Shown here: positions 34,463 to 43,445 of the stretch, in pieces
How positions within the stretch are numbered: position 1 is the stretch's first letter
Layout: each line of letters starts with the position of its first letter
Source of the DNA: Fodinibius sediminis
GTDB taxonomy: Bacteria; Bacteroidota; Rhodothermia; Balneolales; Balneolaceae
NCBI RefSeq assembly: GCF_900182555.1
Contig: NZ_FXTH01000009.1
Location: 62,001-126,000 of the forward strand
Length of the DNA: 64,000 nt
Reading direction: 5' to 3'
Translations under genes and position numbers: made by a program
Notes under the pieces: model-generated
Database searches by the model: none
Told to the model about the DNA's origin: nothing
Seen by the model: the letters and a program-made list of their open reading frames with translations, nothing else

Positions 34463-36646
34463 ATGACGAAAGCAATTCGACGATACGATACACTGGCAGC
34501 TGCCCGTAATTGGTTACCCAATGCCAATGGGGAGCAGTCACAATCGATGAATATTACCGAAATCTTTGGTGAGAATACACTTCAGCTGGAAGCTCTTAAA
34601 GAGCGCTTGCCGAAAGAGATTTGGGTAGCTCTTCAGCGAACCATTCAGGAAGGAGAAGAACTTAACTCAAAAGTTGCGGATGCAGTGGCTGTAGCCATGA
34701 AGGATTGGGCTATGGAAAAGGGGGCCACCCACTTCACCCACTGGTTTCAGCCGCTTACCGGCTTTACCGCAGAGAAGCATGATAGTTTTATCACCCCCAA
34801 TGAAGGAGGTGGCGCCATTGCTGAATTTTCAGGGAAGGAACTGATACAGGGGGAACCCGACGCTTCCAGTTTTCCCCACGGTGGTCTTCGTCAGACTTTT
34901 GAAGCCCGGGGATATACGGCATGGGATCCCACATCGCCGGCCTTTATTATGGAAAATCAGAATGGATCTTACTTGTGTATACCGACGGCTTTTGCCTCCT
35001 GGACCGGGGAAGCGCTGGATCACAAGACGCCTCTTCTGCGTTCAAATGAAGCCCTGAATAAGCAGGCCAAGCGAGCCCTCAAACTTTTTGATGTGGACAC
35101 AAAGCGTGTGGGCTCTACTGTTGGATGTGAGCAGGAGTATTTCCTCGTGGACCAGGAATTCTATTATCGTCGACCGGATTTAATGACCACAGGACGAACC
35201 CTTGTAGGAGCTAAGCCCCCCCGCGGGCAGGAGCTGGATGATCACTATTTCGGCTCCATCCCGGAACGTGTGCTTTCTTTTATGCTTGAAGCCGAGAAGG
35301 AGCTTTATAAGCTGGGCATCCCCGTAAAGACAAGGCATAACGAGGTTGCTCCCAGCCAGTATGAGATCGCGCCCATTTTTGAAAGTTCCAATATTGCGGC
35401 CGACCACCAGCAGCTGATGATGATCACTCTGAAACGCATTGCCCGCAAATACGGCTTCGAGTGCCTGCTGCACGAAAAGCCCTATGACGGGTTGAACGGC
35501 AGTGGCAAGCACCTTAACTGGTCTCTGAGTACCAGCGAGGGCATGAACTTGCTTGAGCCGGGTGACAATCCACATGACAACATGCAATTTCTCTTTTTCT
35601 TTTCAGCCATCCTGAAAGCGGTATATGAAAACCAGGATCTGCTGCGCATCAGTATTGCTCATGCCGCCAATGATCACCGGCTGGGTGCAAACGAGGCTCC
35701 TCCCGCCATTATCTCTGCCTACATAGGTGATCGCCTCGAAGATGTCATCAACCAGCTGCTGGAGGGTGACCTCAAAGAATCCAAGCAGGGCGGACTGCTG
35801 GGTCTCGGAACACCGGTATTGCCGTCTATACCAAAGCATGCAGGAGACCGCAACCGTACGTCCCCCTTTGCTTTTACCGGTAATAAATTTGAATTCCGCG
35901 CTGTGGGATCCAGCCAGTCTATTTCATTCCCCACGGTCGTATTAAATACCATCGTGGCAGATGCACTCGACGAGATGTGTACACAGCTGGAAGAAAAAGT
36001 AGACGGTGACAACTCATTTGAAAAAGCCCTGGGGGCTGTGTTGTCGGATACGCTGGAAACCTCCAAAGACATTATTTTCAATGGCGACGGCTATTCCGAC
36101 GAGTGGACAGAGGAAGCCAAAAACCGCGGGTTGCTTAACCTGCCGACTACGATGGATGCCCTTCCGCTGTTGACCGATGACAAGAACATCGATCTGTTTG
36201 AAAAGCATAAGGTGCTGAATGAGCGTGAAGTTCATTCTCGTCAGGAAATTTGGGCTGAGCAGTACCTGACGACCCTGAATATTGAAACAGATACGACTGA
36301 GGCGATTGCCAAAACCATGGTGTATCCGGCTGCTGTTCGTTACCTGAATGAACTGGCTGAAAGCGTCGAGCGTATTCAACGGCTGGAGCTTGATAACAGC
36401 GGTTCCATGGCTATGCTGCAAAAAGTCAATACGGGCATTAATAGTCTTAATGAATCGCTTGAGGAACTCCGCGAAGCGGTGTTGGAGGGCGAGGAGCTGC
36501 CGCTCATGGAGCGTGCTACCCACATTAAGGATAACGTGATACCCGTCATGACGAAAGTTCGGGATTCTGTCGACTTCCTCGAACGCTACGTCGCTGATGA
36601 CTACTGGCCGTTACCCATCTATCGCGAGATGTTGTTTGTTAAGTAA
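34463..36646 (+). CDS. glnN: Glutamine synthetase, type III
   Basis: This 727-residue enzyme makes glutamine from glutamate and ammonia. It is the large GSIII form, a hallmark of Bacteroidota-type bacteria and some cyanobacteria. An N-terminal GSIII domain with [17 protein letters not shown] is followed by the catalytic region: [28 protein letters not shown], and [19 protein letters not shown]. The C-terminal helical extension is intact. The upstream 281-base gap is AT-rich with two TATAAT-like boxes (34396 and 34428) and no clear operator. A strong terminator follows, so it is a single-gene transcript, as usual. Confidence 0.96.
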   Translation: MTKAIRRYDTLAAARNWLPNANGEQSQSMNITEIFGENTLQLEALKERLPKEIWVALQRTIQEGEELNSKVADAVAVAMKDWAMEKGATHFTHWFQPLTGFTAEKHDSFITPNEGGGAIAEFSGKELIQGEPDASSFPHGGLRQTFEARGYTAWDPTSPAFIMENQNGSYLCIPTAFASWTGEALDHKTPLLRSNEALNKQAKRALKLFDVDTKRVGSTVGCEQEYFLVDQEFYYRRPDLMTTGRTLVGAKPPRGQELDDHYFGSIPERVLSFMLEAEKELYKLGIPVKTRHNEVAPSQYEIAPIFESSNIAADHQQLMMITLKRIARKYGFECLLHEKPYDGLNGSGKHLNWSLSTSEGMNLLEPGDNPHDNMQFLFFFSAILKAVYENQDLLRISIAHAANDHRLGANEAPPAIISAYIGDRLEDVINQLLEGDLKESKQGGLLGLGTPVLPSIPKHAGDRNRTSPFAFTGNKFEFRAVGSSQSISFPTVVLNTIVADALDEMCTQLEEKVDGDNSFEKALGAVLSDTLETSKDIIFNGDGYSDEWTEEAKNRGLLNLPTTMDALPLLTDDKNIDLFEKHKVLNEREVHSRQEIWAEQYLTTLNIETDTTEAIAKTMVYPAAVRYLNELAESVERIQRLELDNSGSMAMLQKVNTGINSLNESLEELREAVLEGEELPLMERATHIKDNVIPVMTKVRDSVDFLERYVADDYWPLPIYREMLFVK

Positions 36647-36668
36647 GCCATAAATCATCTGAGGCAAG

Positions 36669-36706
36669 AGGGCGATGCTCATAATATTGGGCATCGCCCT
36701 TTTTTA
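36669..36706 (+). terminator. Terminator of glnN
   Basis: A 10-bp perfect stem AGGGCGATGC/GCATCGCCCT (36669-36678, 36691-36700) with a 12-base loop and a T run to 36705. It lies 22 bases after the glnN stop. Confidence 0.85.
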
Positions 36707-36883
36707 ATCATTTCAGGGGCCAATATTCCGGCTTTCTATTTAAAAAATCTTTTTTGGAAAAAAGAACTGTGGTTTTTACCGTATATGACAATTCTCGGAA
36801 TGATTCCGTACCCAAATTATTAGAATTGGTGTGCAGGAACCGTATATTCCGATGAAAGAAAATAGTAATTAACACCTGTATTC

Positions 36884-37513
36884 TTGAATTATCAGTCTTC
36901 GAACTACCAGCCCAATACGCAGCTATCCATATTTCCACCGGCTGTTAAACACTTACTTATCATCAATGGCCTTGCATTTGTAGGGCTGAATACCCCTGTC
37001 ATCGGACAGTTCCTTTTCGAATATGGCGCACTGTGGCCCATCGGCTCCGGACGTTTTGATTTCTGGCAGTTGATTACCTACATGTTTCTGCATGCGGGTT
37101 TTAGCCATATCTTCTTTAACCTGTTTGCGCTTTGGATGTTCGGACAGGCCATCGAGAACTACTGGGGAACCCGCCGGTTTACCATTTATTACTTTCTAAC
37201 CGGCATTGGAGCAGCATTGCTGCATATGCTGGTGGGACCCGGAGGGGTACCCACCCTGGGGGCGTCAGGAGCTGTTTACGGCATCCTGCTGGCCTTTGGC
37301 ATGATGTTTCCAGATCGGCCCATTATGCTTCTTTTTCCGCCCATACCCATCAAGGCTAAATATTTTGTAGCCGGCTTTGGGGCTATCGAACTTATCAGTG
37401 GTCTCAGCCGGGCCAATTCAGGAGTGGCGCATTTTGCCCACCTCGGCGGCATGCTTGTAGGTTTTATCCTTATAAAATATTGGGGAATGAGAAGTGAAAA
37501 TTCTCAATATTAG
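36884..37513 (+). CDS. Rhomboid family intramembrane serine protease (first of pair)
   Basis: This 209-residue membrane protein has six hydrophobic helices. Catalytic Ser128 is in GASGAVYG and the His in VAHFAHLGG (His183 and His186, the latter in the usual AHLGG position). The HxxxN motif FSHIFFNL (His75, Asn79) completes the family pattern. Rhomboids cleave other membrane proteins within or next to their transmembrane helix. The start is TTG at 36884 because upstream frames contain stops; no ATG is in frame nearby. It is 56 bases from a second rhomboid gene. Confidence 0.87.
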   Translation: MNYQSSNYQPNTQLSIFPPAVKHLLIINGLAFVGLNTPVIGQFLFEYGALWPIGSGRFDFWQLITYMFLHAGFSHIFFNLFALWMFGQAIENYWGTRRFTIYYFLTGIGAALLHMLVGPGGVPTLGASGAVYGILLAFGMMFPDRPIMLLFPPIPIKAKYFVAGFGAIELISGLSRANSGVAHFAHLGGMLVGFILIKYWGMRSENSQY

Positions 37514-37569
37514 CATAAAAATATTTGTTAATTTTAAATTTATACAGCCCTAAGCAATGAATACATCAT

Positions 37570-38439
37570 ATGTACGAAAACGAATCCTTCAGCAGTTCAT
37601 TTAAACGTGGATACCGGGGGTTGCCGGTTGCCATACGTACCCTGATTACCCTTAATGTAGCCGTCTTTGTTTTACAGGTTGTCCTGGGTATTTTCGGAAG
37701 GGGGTACAGCAGTGCACTTATTCAGGCTTTTGCTTTCTACCCGGAATGGCAGACGGCATTATTTCAGCCCTGGCGGCTGGTAACCTATATGTTCCTGCAT
37801 GGTGGAGCCTTTCACCTGCTGTTTAACATGTTGTGGCTGTGGTGGATGGGACGAGCTGTGGAGGAACGGCTGGGACCGCGTACATTTACAGTCATCTATA
37901 TGGGGGCCGGCATCGGGGGAGCGCTTCTGGATATACTGTTCGCACAAATCATGGGCTTTAATTTTGTCATTGGTGCTTCCGGGGCTGTCTACGGGATCAT
38001 GGTGGCTTTTGCCATGCTTTTCCCGACCATGCCGATCATGCTTATTCTGCTGCCGCCTATACAGGCACGATATGTCGTAGCCGGACTTATTGCCCTGGAT
38101 GTTCTTTTGCTGGGCTCTCAGGACGGGACAGCCCGCATTGTTCACCTGGGAGGGGCGGGCATAGGGTATCTTTTAATGCGGGCTCAAATCCAGGGCACTG
38201 ATCTGAGCAAGTGGATGTTACCCGTTGAACAGTTTTGGTATCGTCTGAAGGGAACCTATCAGAAATCAAAGTCCAAACCGAAAAATAAAAATATGTATAC
38301 GGTTTCGGACGTTGAAATTGTTGATGAAACAGAACAGTCTGAACTGGATCAAATACTGGAGAAAATTTCTGAGAAAGGATATGACGGGCTGACCCAGGAA
38401 GAGAAAAAGAAGCTGTTTGAGCTTAGTAAAAAGAATTAA
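37570..38439 (+). CDS. Rhomboid family intramembrane serine protease with cytoplasmic-like tail
   Basis: This 289-residue protein has six membrane helices with catalytic Ser138 in GASGAVYG, His192 in VHLGGAG, and the HxxxN motif FHLLFNML (His82, Asn86). About 85 residues after the last helix are hydrophilic, Lys-rich and then acidic (TYQKSKSKPKNKN then VSDVEIVDETEQSELD), ending in a short helix. This last part resembles the C-terminal extension found in many Bacteroidota rhomboids of unknown role. It is the second of two adjacent rhomboids that are clearly different in sequence. Confidence 0.87.
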   Translation: MYENESFSSSFKRGYRGLPVAIRTLITLNVAVFVLQVVLGIFGRGYSSALIQAFAFYPEWQTALFQPWRLVTYMFLHGGAFHLLFNMLWLWWMGRAVEERLGPRTFTVIYMGAGIGGALLDILFAQIMGFNFVIGASGAVYGIMVAFAMLFPTMPIMLILLPPIQARYVVAGLIALDVLLLGSQDGTARIVHLGGAGIGYLLMRAQIQGTDLSKWMLPVEQFWYRLKGTYQKSKSKPKNKNMYTVSDVEIVDETEQSELDQILEKISEKGYDGLTQEEKKKLFELSKKN

Positions 38440-38512
38440 GAACATTAATTGTTACAGGTATATTATCCCATTGTCGATGCAGTGGAATATAACCGATTAA
38501 GTTGTTTCCAAT

Positions 38513-39751
38513 ATGTCTCATATTAAACGTCGAGAATCAATCCAGGTAATGGTCGGAGATGTTCCGGTAGGTGGAGGAGCACCCGTTGTGGTACAATCGA
38601 TGACTAATACCGACACCGCTGATGTCGATGCCACCGCTGATCAGATAAAATATTTGCACCGGGCCGGGTCCGAAATTGTGAGAATCACCGTTAATAACAA
38701 GGAGGCGGCACAGGCCGTCCCTCACATCAAGGACCGCTTATTGAAAGAAGATGTCACTGTTCCCATTGTCGGCGACTTTCATTATAACGGCCATAAACTG
38801 CTGGTCGACTACCCGGAAGCCGCTAAAGCACTGTCGAAATTCAGGATTAATCCCGGCAATACCGGAACCAAAACACGGGACGAAAATTTTTGCACCATCG
38901 TTGAACAGGCCATAAAACACGAAAAGCCGGTTCGTATTGGGGTGAACTGGGGATCACTGGATCAGCAGCTTCTTGCTGACAAGATGGACGACAACAGCAA
39001 GCTCGAGAATCCCAAGTCCTCGAAACAGGTAATGCTGGATACGATGGTTGAAAGTGCTCGCAGATCCGCTGAACTGGCCGAAGATGTGGGGCTGGCCTCA
39101 AACAAGATTATAATCAGCTGCAAGATGTCGCACGTTCAGGATGTGGTTCACGTTTATGAACGTATTGCCGATCTGCTCGATTATCCTCTGCATGTGGGCC
39201 TGACCGAAGCGGGCATGGGGATGAAAGGCATGGTAGCCAGTTCTGCGGCCCTGTCGGTGCTGTTGCAACAGGGTATTGGAGACACCATTCGCGTTTCTCT
39301 AACCCCCAAACCCGGCGGCGATCGGGCAGAGGAAGTTCGGGTCTGCCAGCAGGTCCTCCAATCACTTGGGATTCGCAGTTTTGTCCCACAGGTTACCGCC
39401 TGCCCGGGCTGCGGCCGCACCAACAGTACCTATTTTCAGGAGCTGGCCGAAGAGATCCAGGATTATTTGAGGGAGATGATGCCCGTCTGGCGCGAGGTAT
39501 ACCCGGGAGTAGAGGAGATGAATGTGGCCGTTATGGGATGCGTGGTCAATGGTCCCGGCGAGTCGCGCAATGCAAATATTGGGATCTCACTGCCCGGTAC
39601 CTTCGAAGAGCCGAAAGCCCCGGTCTATATGGACGGAGAACATCACAGTACCCTGAGAGGCGATAATATTGCCGGGGAATTCCGTGAAATCCTGGATAAT
39701 TACGTAATGCGTAATTACGGAAAGAAGGGGAAGGTTGAACAAACACACTAG
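38513..39751 (+). CDS. ispG: 4-hydroxy-3-methylbut-2-en-1-yl diphosphate synthase (GcpE)
   Basis: This 412-residue [4Fe-4S] enzyme converts MEcPP to HMBPP in the MEP isoprenoid pathway, which feeds quinone and carotenoid synthesis here. It starts with the TIM-barrel [21 protein letters not shown]-type block (conserved as QSMTNTDT). The cluster Cys are seen in ACPGCGRT (Cys297, Cys300) and GCVVNGPGE (Cys343), followed by the conserved Glu. The length is normal for the short bacterial form. It is 73 bases after the second rhomboid gene. Confidence 0.96.
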   Translation: MSHIKRRESIQVMVGDVPVGGGAPVVVQSMTNTDTADVDATADQIKYLHRAGSEIVRITVNNKEAAQAVPHIKDRLLKEDVTVPIVGDFHYNGHKLLVDYPEAAKALSKFRINPGNTGTKTRDENFCTIVEQAIKHEKPVRIGVNWGSLDQQLLADKMDDNSKLENPKSSKQVMLDTMVESARRSAELAEDVGLASNKIIISCKMSHVQDVVHVYERIADLLDYPLHVGLTEAGMGMKGMVASSAALSVLLQQGIGDTIRVSLTPKPGGDRAEEVRVCQQVLQSLGIRSFVPQVTACPGCGRTNSTYFQELAEEIQDYLREMMPVWREVYPGVEEMNVAVMGCVVNGPGESRNANIGISLPGTFEEPKAPVYMDGEHHSTLRGDNIAGEFREILDNYVMRNYGKKGKVEQTH

Positions 39752-39793
39752 AAAAACGGTCCGCTGTAAAACCCTTGATACAAATGGACCATT

Positions 39794-40435
39794 ATGACAA
39801 AATCTATATGGCATACTTTTTCGGCAATGATTTTGCTGACTTTTTTTTCCGGCTGTCAGGGGTCAGAGAGGGAAATTGTGAACCAGCAGTATTTAGAATC
39901 CGATGCGTACCATACCTTTTCTGACAAAGCGGAACAAGAAATCCGCAGGTCACGAAACCGCGAGCGTGATCTTTTTGAACAGTTGAAACTAATCGGAGAT
40001 TGCCAAGCACCGCAAACCCTGGTCGTTCCTTTCACTATTGATTCATTGTCAGTCTCAGCATGGGCACTGGAAAACAAATACAACTGTTTCGATGACCGTG
40101 CCTTTACAGACAGGCTATATCGGCTTAAGGCAGCAGCCCAGACCCGATTTGGGAAGATGAATATATGGTGGGTGCTTCGTTCAAAACAAACGATTTACAA
40201 AGATCATGAATTATGGCTGGCCATCTTCAAAGAGAAAACGTTACACTCCGCGGAACTTATCGGAATTTTTAAAGAAAACCTGAGAGAGCAAATTACCACA
40301 ACACTGAACGTCTCGAGCGTGGATGGCAAGCTGCTTATTCAGAGTAAGCAGCATCGAAAAATTATCTATCCCTTTGAGCAGAATAATTCTGTGGAAAAAT
40401 CGTATCTAATTGGACCGCAGGGGGTTATAGATTAA
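39794..40435 (+). CDS. Hypothetical lipoprotein
   Basis: This 213-residue protein has a lipoprotein signal (FFSGC, Cys21) and then a helical charged region (DKAEQEIRRSRNRERDLFEQL). A mixed alpha/beta part follows (QTLVVPFTIDSLSVSAWALENKY, TIYKDHELWLAIFKEK), ending in a segment of polar strands. I do not recognise the family. It lies between ispG (42 bases) and a TPR protein (145 bases). Confidence 0.6.
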   Translation: MTKSIWHTFSAMILLTFFSGCQGSEREIVNQQYLESDAYHTFSDKAEQEIRRSRNRERDLFEQLKLIGDCQAPQTLVVPFTIDSLSVSAWALENKYNCFDDRAFTDRLYRLKAAAQTRFGKMNIWWVLRSKQTIYKDHELWLAIFKEKTLHSAELIGIFKENLREQITTTLNVSSVDGKLLIQSKQHRKIIYPFEQNNSVEKSYLIGPQGVID

Positions 40436-40580
40436 TGAAAGTTGGTATTATTCTGTTTTCCATTAGAAATCGGGTGGTATCCTCGGATTGGTATAAAGAA
40501 GGGCCGGGGTGATTATATTTTTTACAGCTCTTATAATTTTATACCTTGAAACAACCGGTTTCCATTTAACCCAGATGATT

Positions 40581-41348
40581 ATGAAAATATCATATCCTTT
40601 TTGCTGGCTGGCGGTCTTATATTACGTGTTATTTCCCTCCATGCTTGCAGGCCAGGAGGCCGATCAACTACTCAGGGAGGCCGATTCATCCTATGCCGCA
40701 TATGAAGAAGAGCAGGCGCTGAACCTTTACCAGCAGGTATTGGACGAAGAGCCCAATCATTACAGGGCACTCTGGAGGAGCAGCTTTCTCCATGCCCGTA
40801 TAGGTAACCGCCTGGATACCGAAGAAAAAAAGAAAGAGTGTTTCGACCGGGCCATCCAGCTGGCAGAACGGGCACTGGAGGTCGATTCAACGGATTCTCA
40901 ATCCAATTTTGTAATGGCTGTGGCGATGGGACGAAAGGCACTTATCTCAGGTGCCAAAGATCGTGTGGCAGCTTCACGGGCCATTAAAAAGTATGCGGAC
41001 CTGGCAATAAAATATGACAGTACCCATGCGGGAGCATGGCACGTACTGGGTCGATGGCATTTTAAAGTGGCCAATCTAAGCTGGGTCGAACGCCTGGCCG
41101 CCAACACACTGTTTGGAGGGGTTCCCGGTAATGCAAGTAATCAAAAGGCTGCAGAAAGTATCCGGAAGGCAATATCGCTGAACGACAAGTATATTCTTTA
41201 TTATTATGATTTGGCCAGGATATATGAGGAACTGGACCGCGAAAAAGAGGCTATTGAGACCTGTCAGACTGCCATGGAATTGCCTCTGTTGACCCCTGAT
41301 GATCTTGACCTGAAAAACCAGTGCCAGCAGCTTATCCAAAATATTTGA
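40581..41348 (+). CDS. Exported TPR-repeat protein
   Basis: From ATG 40581 (MKISYPFCWLAVLYYVLF, cleavage near MLAGQ) this is a 255-residue protein. Helical repeats follow: ALNLYQQVLDEEPNHYRALWR, CFDRAIQLAERALEVDSTDSQSN, ADLAIKYDSTHAGAWHVLGRWH, ESIRKAISLNDKYILYYYDLARIYEEL and EAIETCQTAMEL, each with the TPR spacing. LSWVERLAANTLFGGVPG between repeats is conserved in related exported TPR proteins. An ATG six bases upstream and a longer frame upstream exist, but the signal peptide supports this start. A protein-protein interaction role in the envelope is inferred. Confidence 0.72.
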   Translation: MKISYPFCWLAVLYYVLFPSMLAGQEADQLLREADSSYAAYEEEQALNLYQQVLDEEPNHYRALWRSSFLHARIGNRLDTEEKKKECFDRAIQLAERALEVDSTDSQSNFVMAVAMGRKALISGAKDRVAASRAIKKYADLAIKYDSTHAGAWHVLGRWHFKVANLSWVERLAANTLFGGVPGNASNQKAAESIRKAISLNDKYILYYYDLARIYEELDREKEAIETCQTAMELPLLTPDDLDLKNQCQQLIQNI

Positions 41349-41363
41349 AATTCTGTTGATATC

Positions 41364-41377
41364 TGTAAGCGCTTTCA
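41364..41377. promoter_or_regulatory. LacI/CcpA-type operator (perfect cre consensus)
   Basis: TGTAAGCGCTTTCA matches the consensus TGWNANCGNTNWCA at all positions and is nearly palindromic around CG. It lies 39 bases before the TTG start of the LacI-family gene, the expected place for an autoregulatory operator that would also control the downstream genes. Confidence 0.72.
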
Positions 41378-41415
41378 TTATTATCTCATGCATTTACAAT
41401 TAGATCGAATACCAG

Positions 41416-42417
41416 TTGTCTCATACTATCTACGACATAGCCCGCAAGGCAGGGGTCAGTATTGCAACCGTCTCCAGGGTATTCAATGAAAGTTCCAAGG
41501 TCTCGGCTGCTACACGAAAGAAGGTTCTTCACATTGCCAACAAAGTGGGGTATCAGCCGCAGGGCTATGCCAGGGGACTTGCAAGCAGGCAGTCTAACGT
41601 TATCATAGCCGTAGTACCACTGCTCTCGAACTATTTTTTTCTGCAGGTGCTGAATGGCATTCAGGGTGTTATATCGGAGACAGATTTCGAGTTGCATATT
41701 TATAATGTAAAGCCTGAAGAAAATCCTCTTAAACAGCTTAAAAGGCTATTGGGTCGCCGATGGGCAGATGGCTATCTGTTTGTTTCTGTTCATCTTGATG
41801 AGGATGACTGGGCTGAAGTCGCCCGTCTGAATCAGCGAATGGTTCTGATCGATGATGCATACAGCGGCTGCGACTATTTCCAAATCAACAATAAGAAAGG
41901 AGCACGCAAGGCCACAAAATTTTTCCTGGACCGTGGTTTTGAACATATCGGTATGATTACAGCTGCAAAGCGTTCCATTCCCGCCGGTAAACGCTGCAAA
42001 GGGTTTTTGGAAATACAGCGGGAATACGGGCTGACACCTGATGACTCGCTGGTTGTAAGGGGCAGTACGGCTTATCGGGACGGCTTCAATGAACGCAATG
42101 GCTACGAGGCGATGCATCAGTTACTGGCACTGGACAGTCCACCAGAAGCGGTTGTCTGTGTTTCGGATATTCAGGCTATTGGCGCACTTTCAGCTATGAA
42201 GGAACAAGGAATACGGATTCCCATCATCGGCTATGATGATATACAGCTTTCAGAATATATCGGACTTTCAACAATGCGACAGCCCATGTACAAAATGGGA
42301 CGCGAAGGAGCCCGGCTCTTGCTTGATAGCCTTAGCGAAAGGCCATCAGAACTGGTTCAGGAAAATTATACACCTGAACTCATTTTGCGTTCCACGACCA
42401 ATGGTATTGAACAATAA
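41416..42417 (+). CDS. LacI-family transcriptional regulator
   Basis: This 333-residue regulator has the LacI HTH and hinge at its start (TIYDIARKAGVSIATVSRVF, then TRKKVLHIANKVGYQP). A periplasmic-binding-protein-like sensor domain follows (NVIIAVVPLLSN..., VVCVSDIQAIGALSAMKE, IIGYDDIQLSEYIGLSTMRQP). It starts with TTG at 41416; no in-frame ATG precedes it. The operator upstream and the following pfkA and GH13 glycosidase genes suggest it senses a sugar or sugar phosphate and controls this operon. The ligand cannot be inferred. Confidence 0.9.
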   Translation: MSHTIYDIARKAGVSIATVSRVFNESSKVSAATRKKVLHIANKVGYQPQGYARGLASRQSNVIIAVVPLLSNYFFLQVLNGIQGVISETDFELHIYNVKPEENPLKQLKRLLGRRWADGYLFVSVHLDEDDWAEVARLNQRMVLIDDAYSGCDYFQINNKKGARKATKFFLDRGFEHIGMITAAKRSIPAGKRCKGFLEIQREYGLTPDDSLVVRGSTAYRDGFNERNGYEAMHQLLALDSPPEAVVCVSDIQAIGALSAMKEQGIRIPIIGYDDIQLSEYIGLSTMRQPMYKMGREGARLLLDSLSERPSELVQENYTPELILRSTTNGIEQ

Positions 42418-42446
42418 AGTATAAACAAACTATTTTAGACGAATTT

Positions 42447-43442
42447 ATGTCAGCTAAGCAACAACAGATAAAACGGATTGGAGTGTTAACCTCGGGGGGC
42501 GATGCCCCGGGAATGAATGCCGGCATACGAGCCGTAGTCCGGGCTTCAGTTTACTACAAAATGACTCCCCTGGGTATTCGACATGGCTATGATGGCTTTA
42601 TAAATAATGAAATACACAAGATGGATGCCGGTTCTGTCAAGCATATCATCCATCAGGGAGGCACCATCCTGAAGTCAGCCCGGAGTATGGAGTTCAAAAC
42701 GGATAAGGGCATGCAGAAAGCCTGGAAGAATGTCCAGAAACATAACCTGGACGCCATGGTCGTTATCGGGGGCGACGGAACCTTTAAGGGAGCCATGGAG
42801 TTTGGGAAGAAGTTTGATTTCCCTATCGTTGGTATTCCGGGAACCATTGATAATGATATTTACGGCACGGACTTCACGGTCGGTTTCGATACGGCCGTCA
42901 ATACGGTAGTGGAAGCGGTGGATAAGATTCGCGATACCGCTACGTCTCATAATAGACTCTTTTTTGTGGAGGTTATGGGCCGGGATGCCGGCTTTATTGC
43001 CATGTATTCAGGAATAGGGGCAGGGGCTGAGGAAATTCTCATCCCTGAAAAGGATCGCGGCATCGAGCAGCTGTTTGAATCGCTTGAACGAACCTCAAAA
43101 CGGCGGAAAAGCTCTCGACTGGTTGTGGTAGCAGAAGGTGACAAAAACGGCAATGTGTACGACCTGGAAGAACAGGTCAAAGAACGATTTGGCGACCGCT
43201 ATGAAACCAAAGTGACCATTCTGGGTCATGTGCAGCGGGGAGGACGTCCCAGCTGTACCGACCGTGTTCTGGCAAGCAGGCTGGGAGTAGCTGCTGTGGA
43301 GGCGCTCAAAGATGGTAAAAGAGGTGTTATGGTGGGGGTACGCAACCGCAAGGTGGAATTTACTGATCTGGAGCAGGCTACAAAACGCAATCCCGAAATG
43401 GACAAGGAACTGATGCGGGTTGCCAATATTATTTCAATATAA
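42447..43442 (+). CDS. pfkA: ATP-dependent 6-phosphofructokinase
   Basis: This 331-residue PFK phosphorylates fructose-6-phosphate. It has GGDAPGMNAG (sugar-nucleotide entry), GGDGTFKGA and PGTIDND, the residues associated with ATP use; PPi-dependent enzymes have GGDDT and PKTIDND instead. The effector/substrate block VEVMGRDAG and LGHVQRGG are intact. It follows the regulator by 29 bases and precedes the GH13 gene by 3 bases, so its level is probably tied to the sugar signal. Confidence 0.94.
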   Translation: MSAKQQQIKRIGVLTSGGDAPGMNAGIRAVVRASVYYKMTPLGIRHGYDGFINNEIHKMDAGSVKHIIHQGGTILKSARSMEFKTDKGMQKAWKNVQKHNLDAMVVIGGDGTFKGAMEFGKKFDFPIVGIPGTIDNDIYGTDFTVGFDTAVNTVVEAVDKIRDTATSHNRLFFVEVMGRDAGFIAMYSGIGAGAEEILIPEKDRGIEQLFESLERTSKRRKSSRLVVVAEGDKNGNVYDLEEQVKERFGDRYETKVTILGHVQRGGRPSCTDRVLASRLGVAAVEALKDGKRGVMVGVRNRKVEFTDLEQATKRNPEMDKELMRVANIISI

Positions 43443-43445
43443 CAA

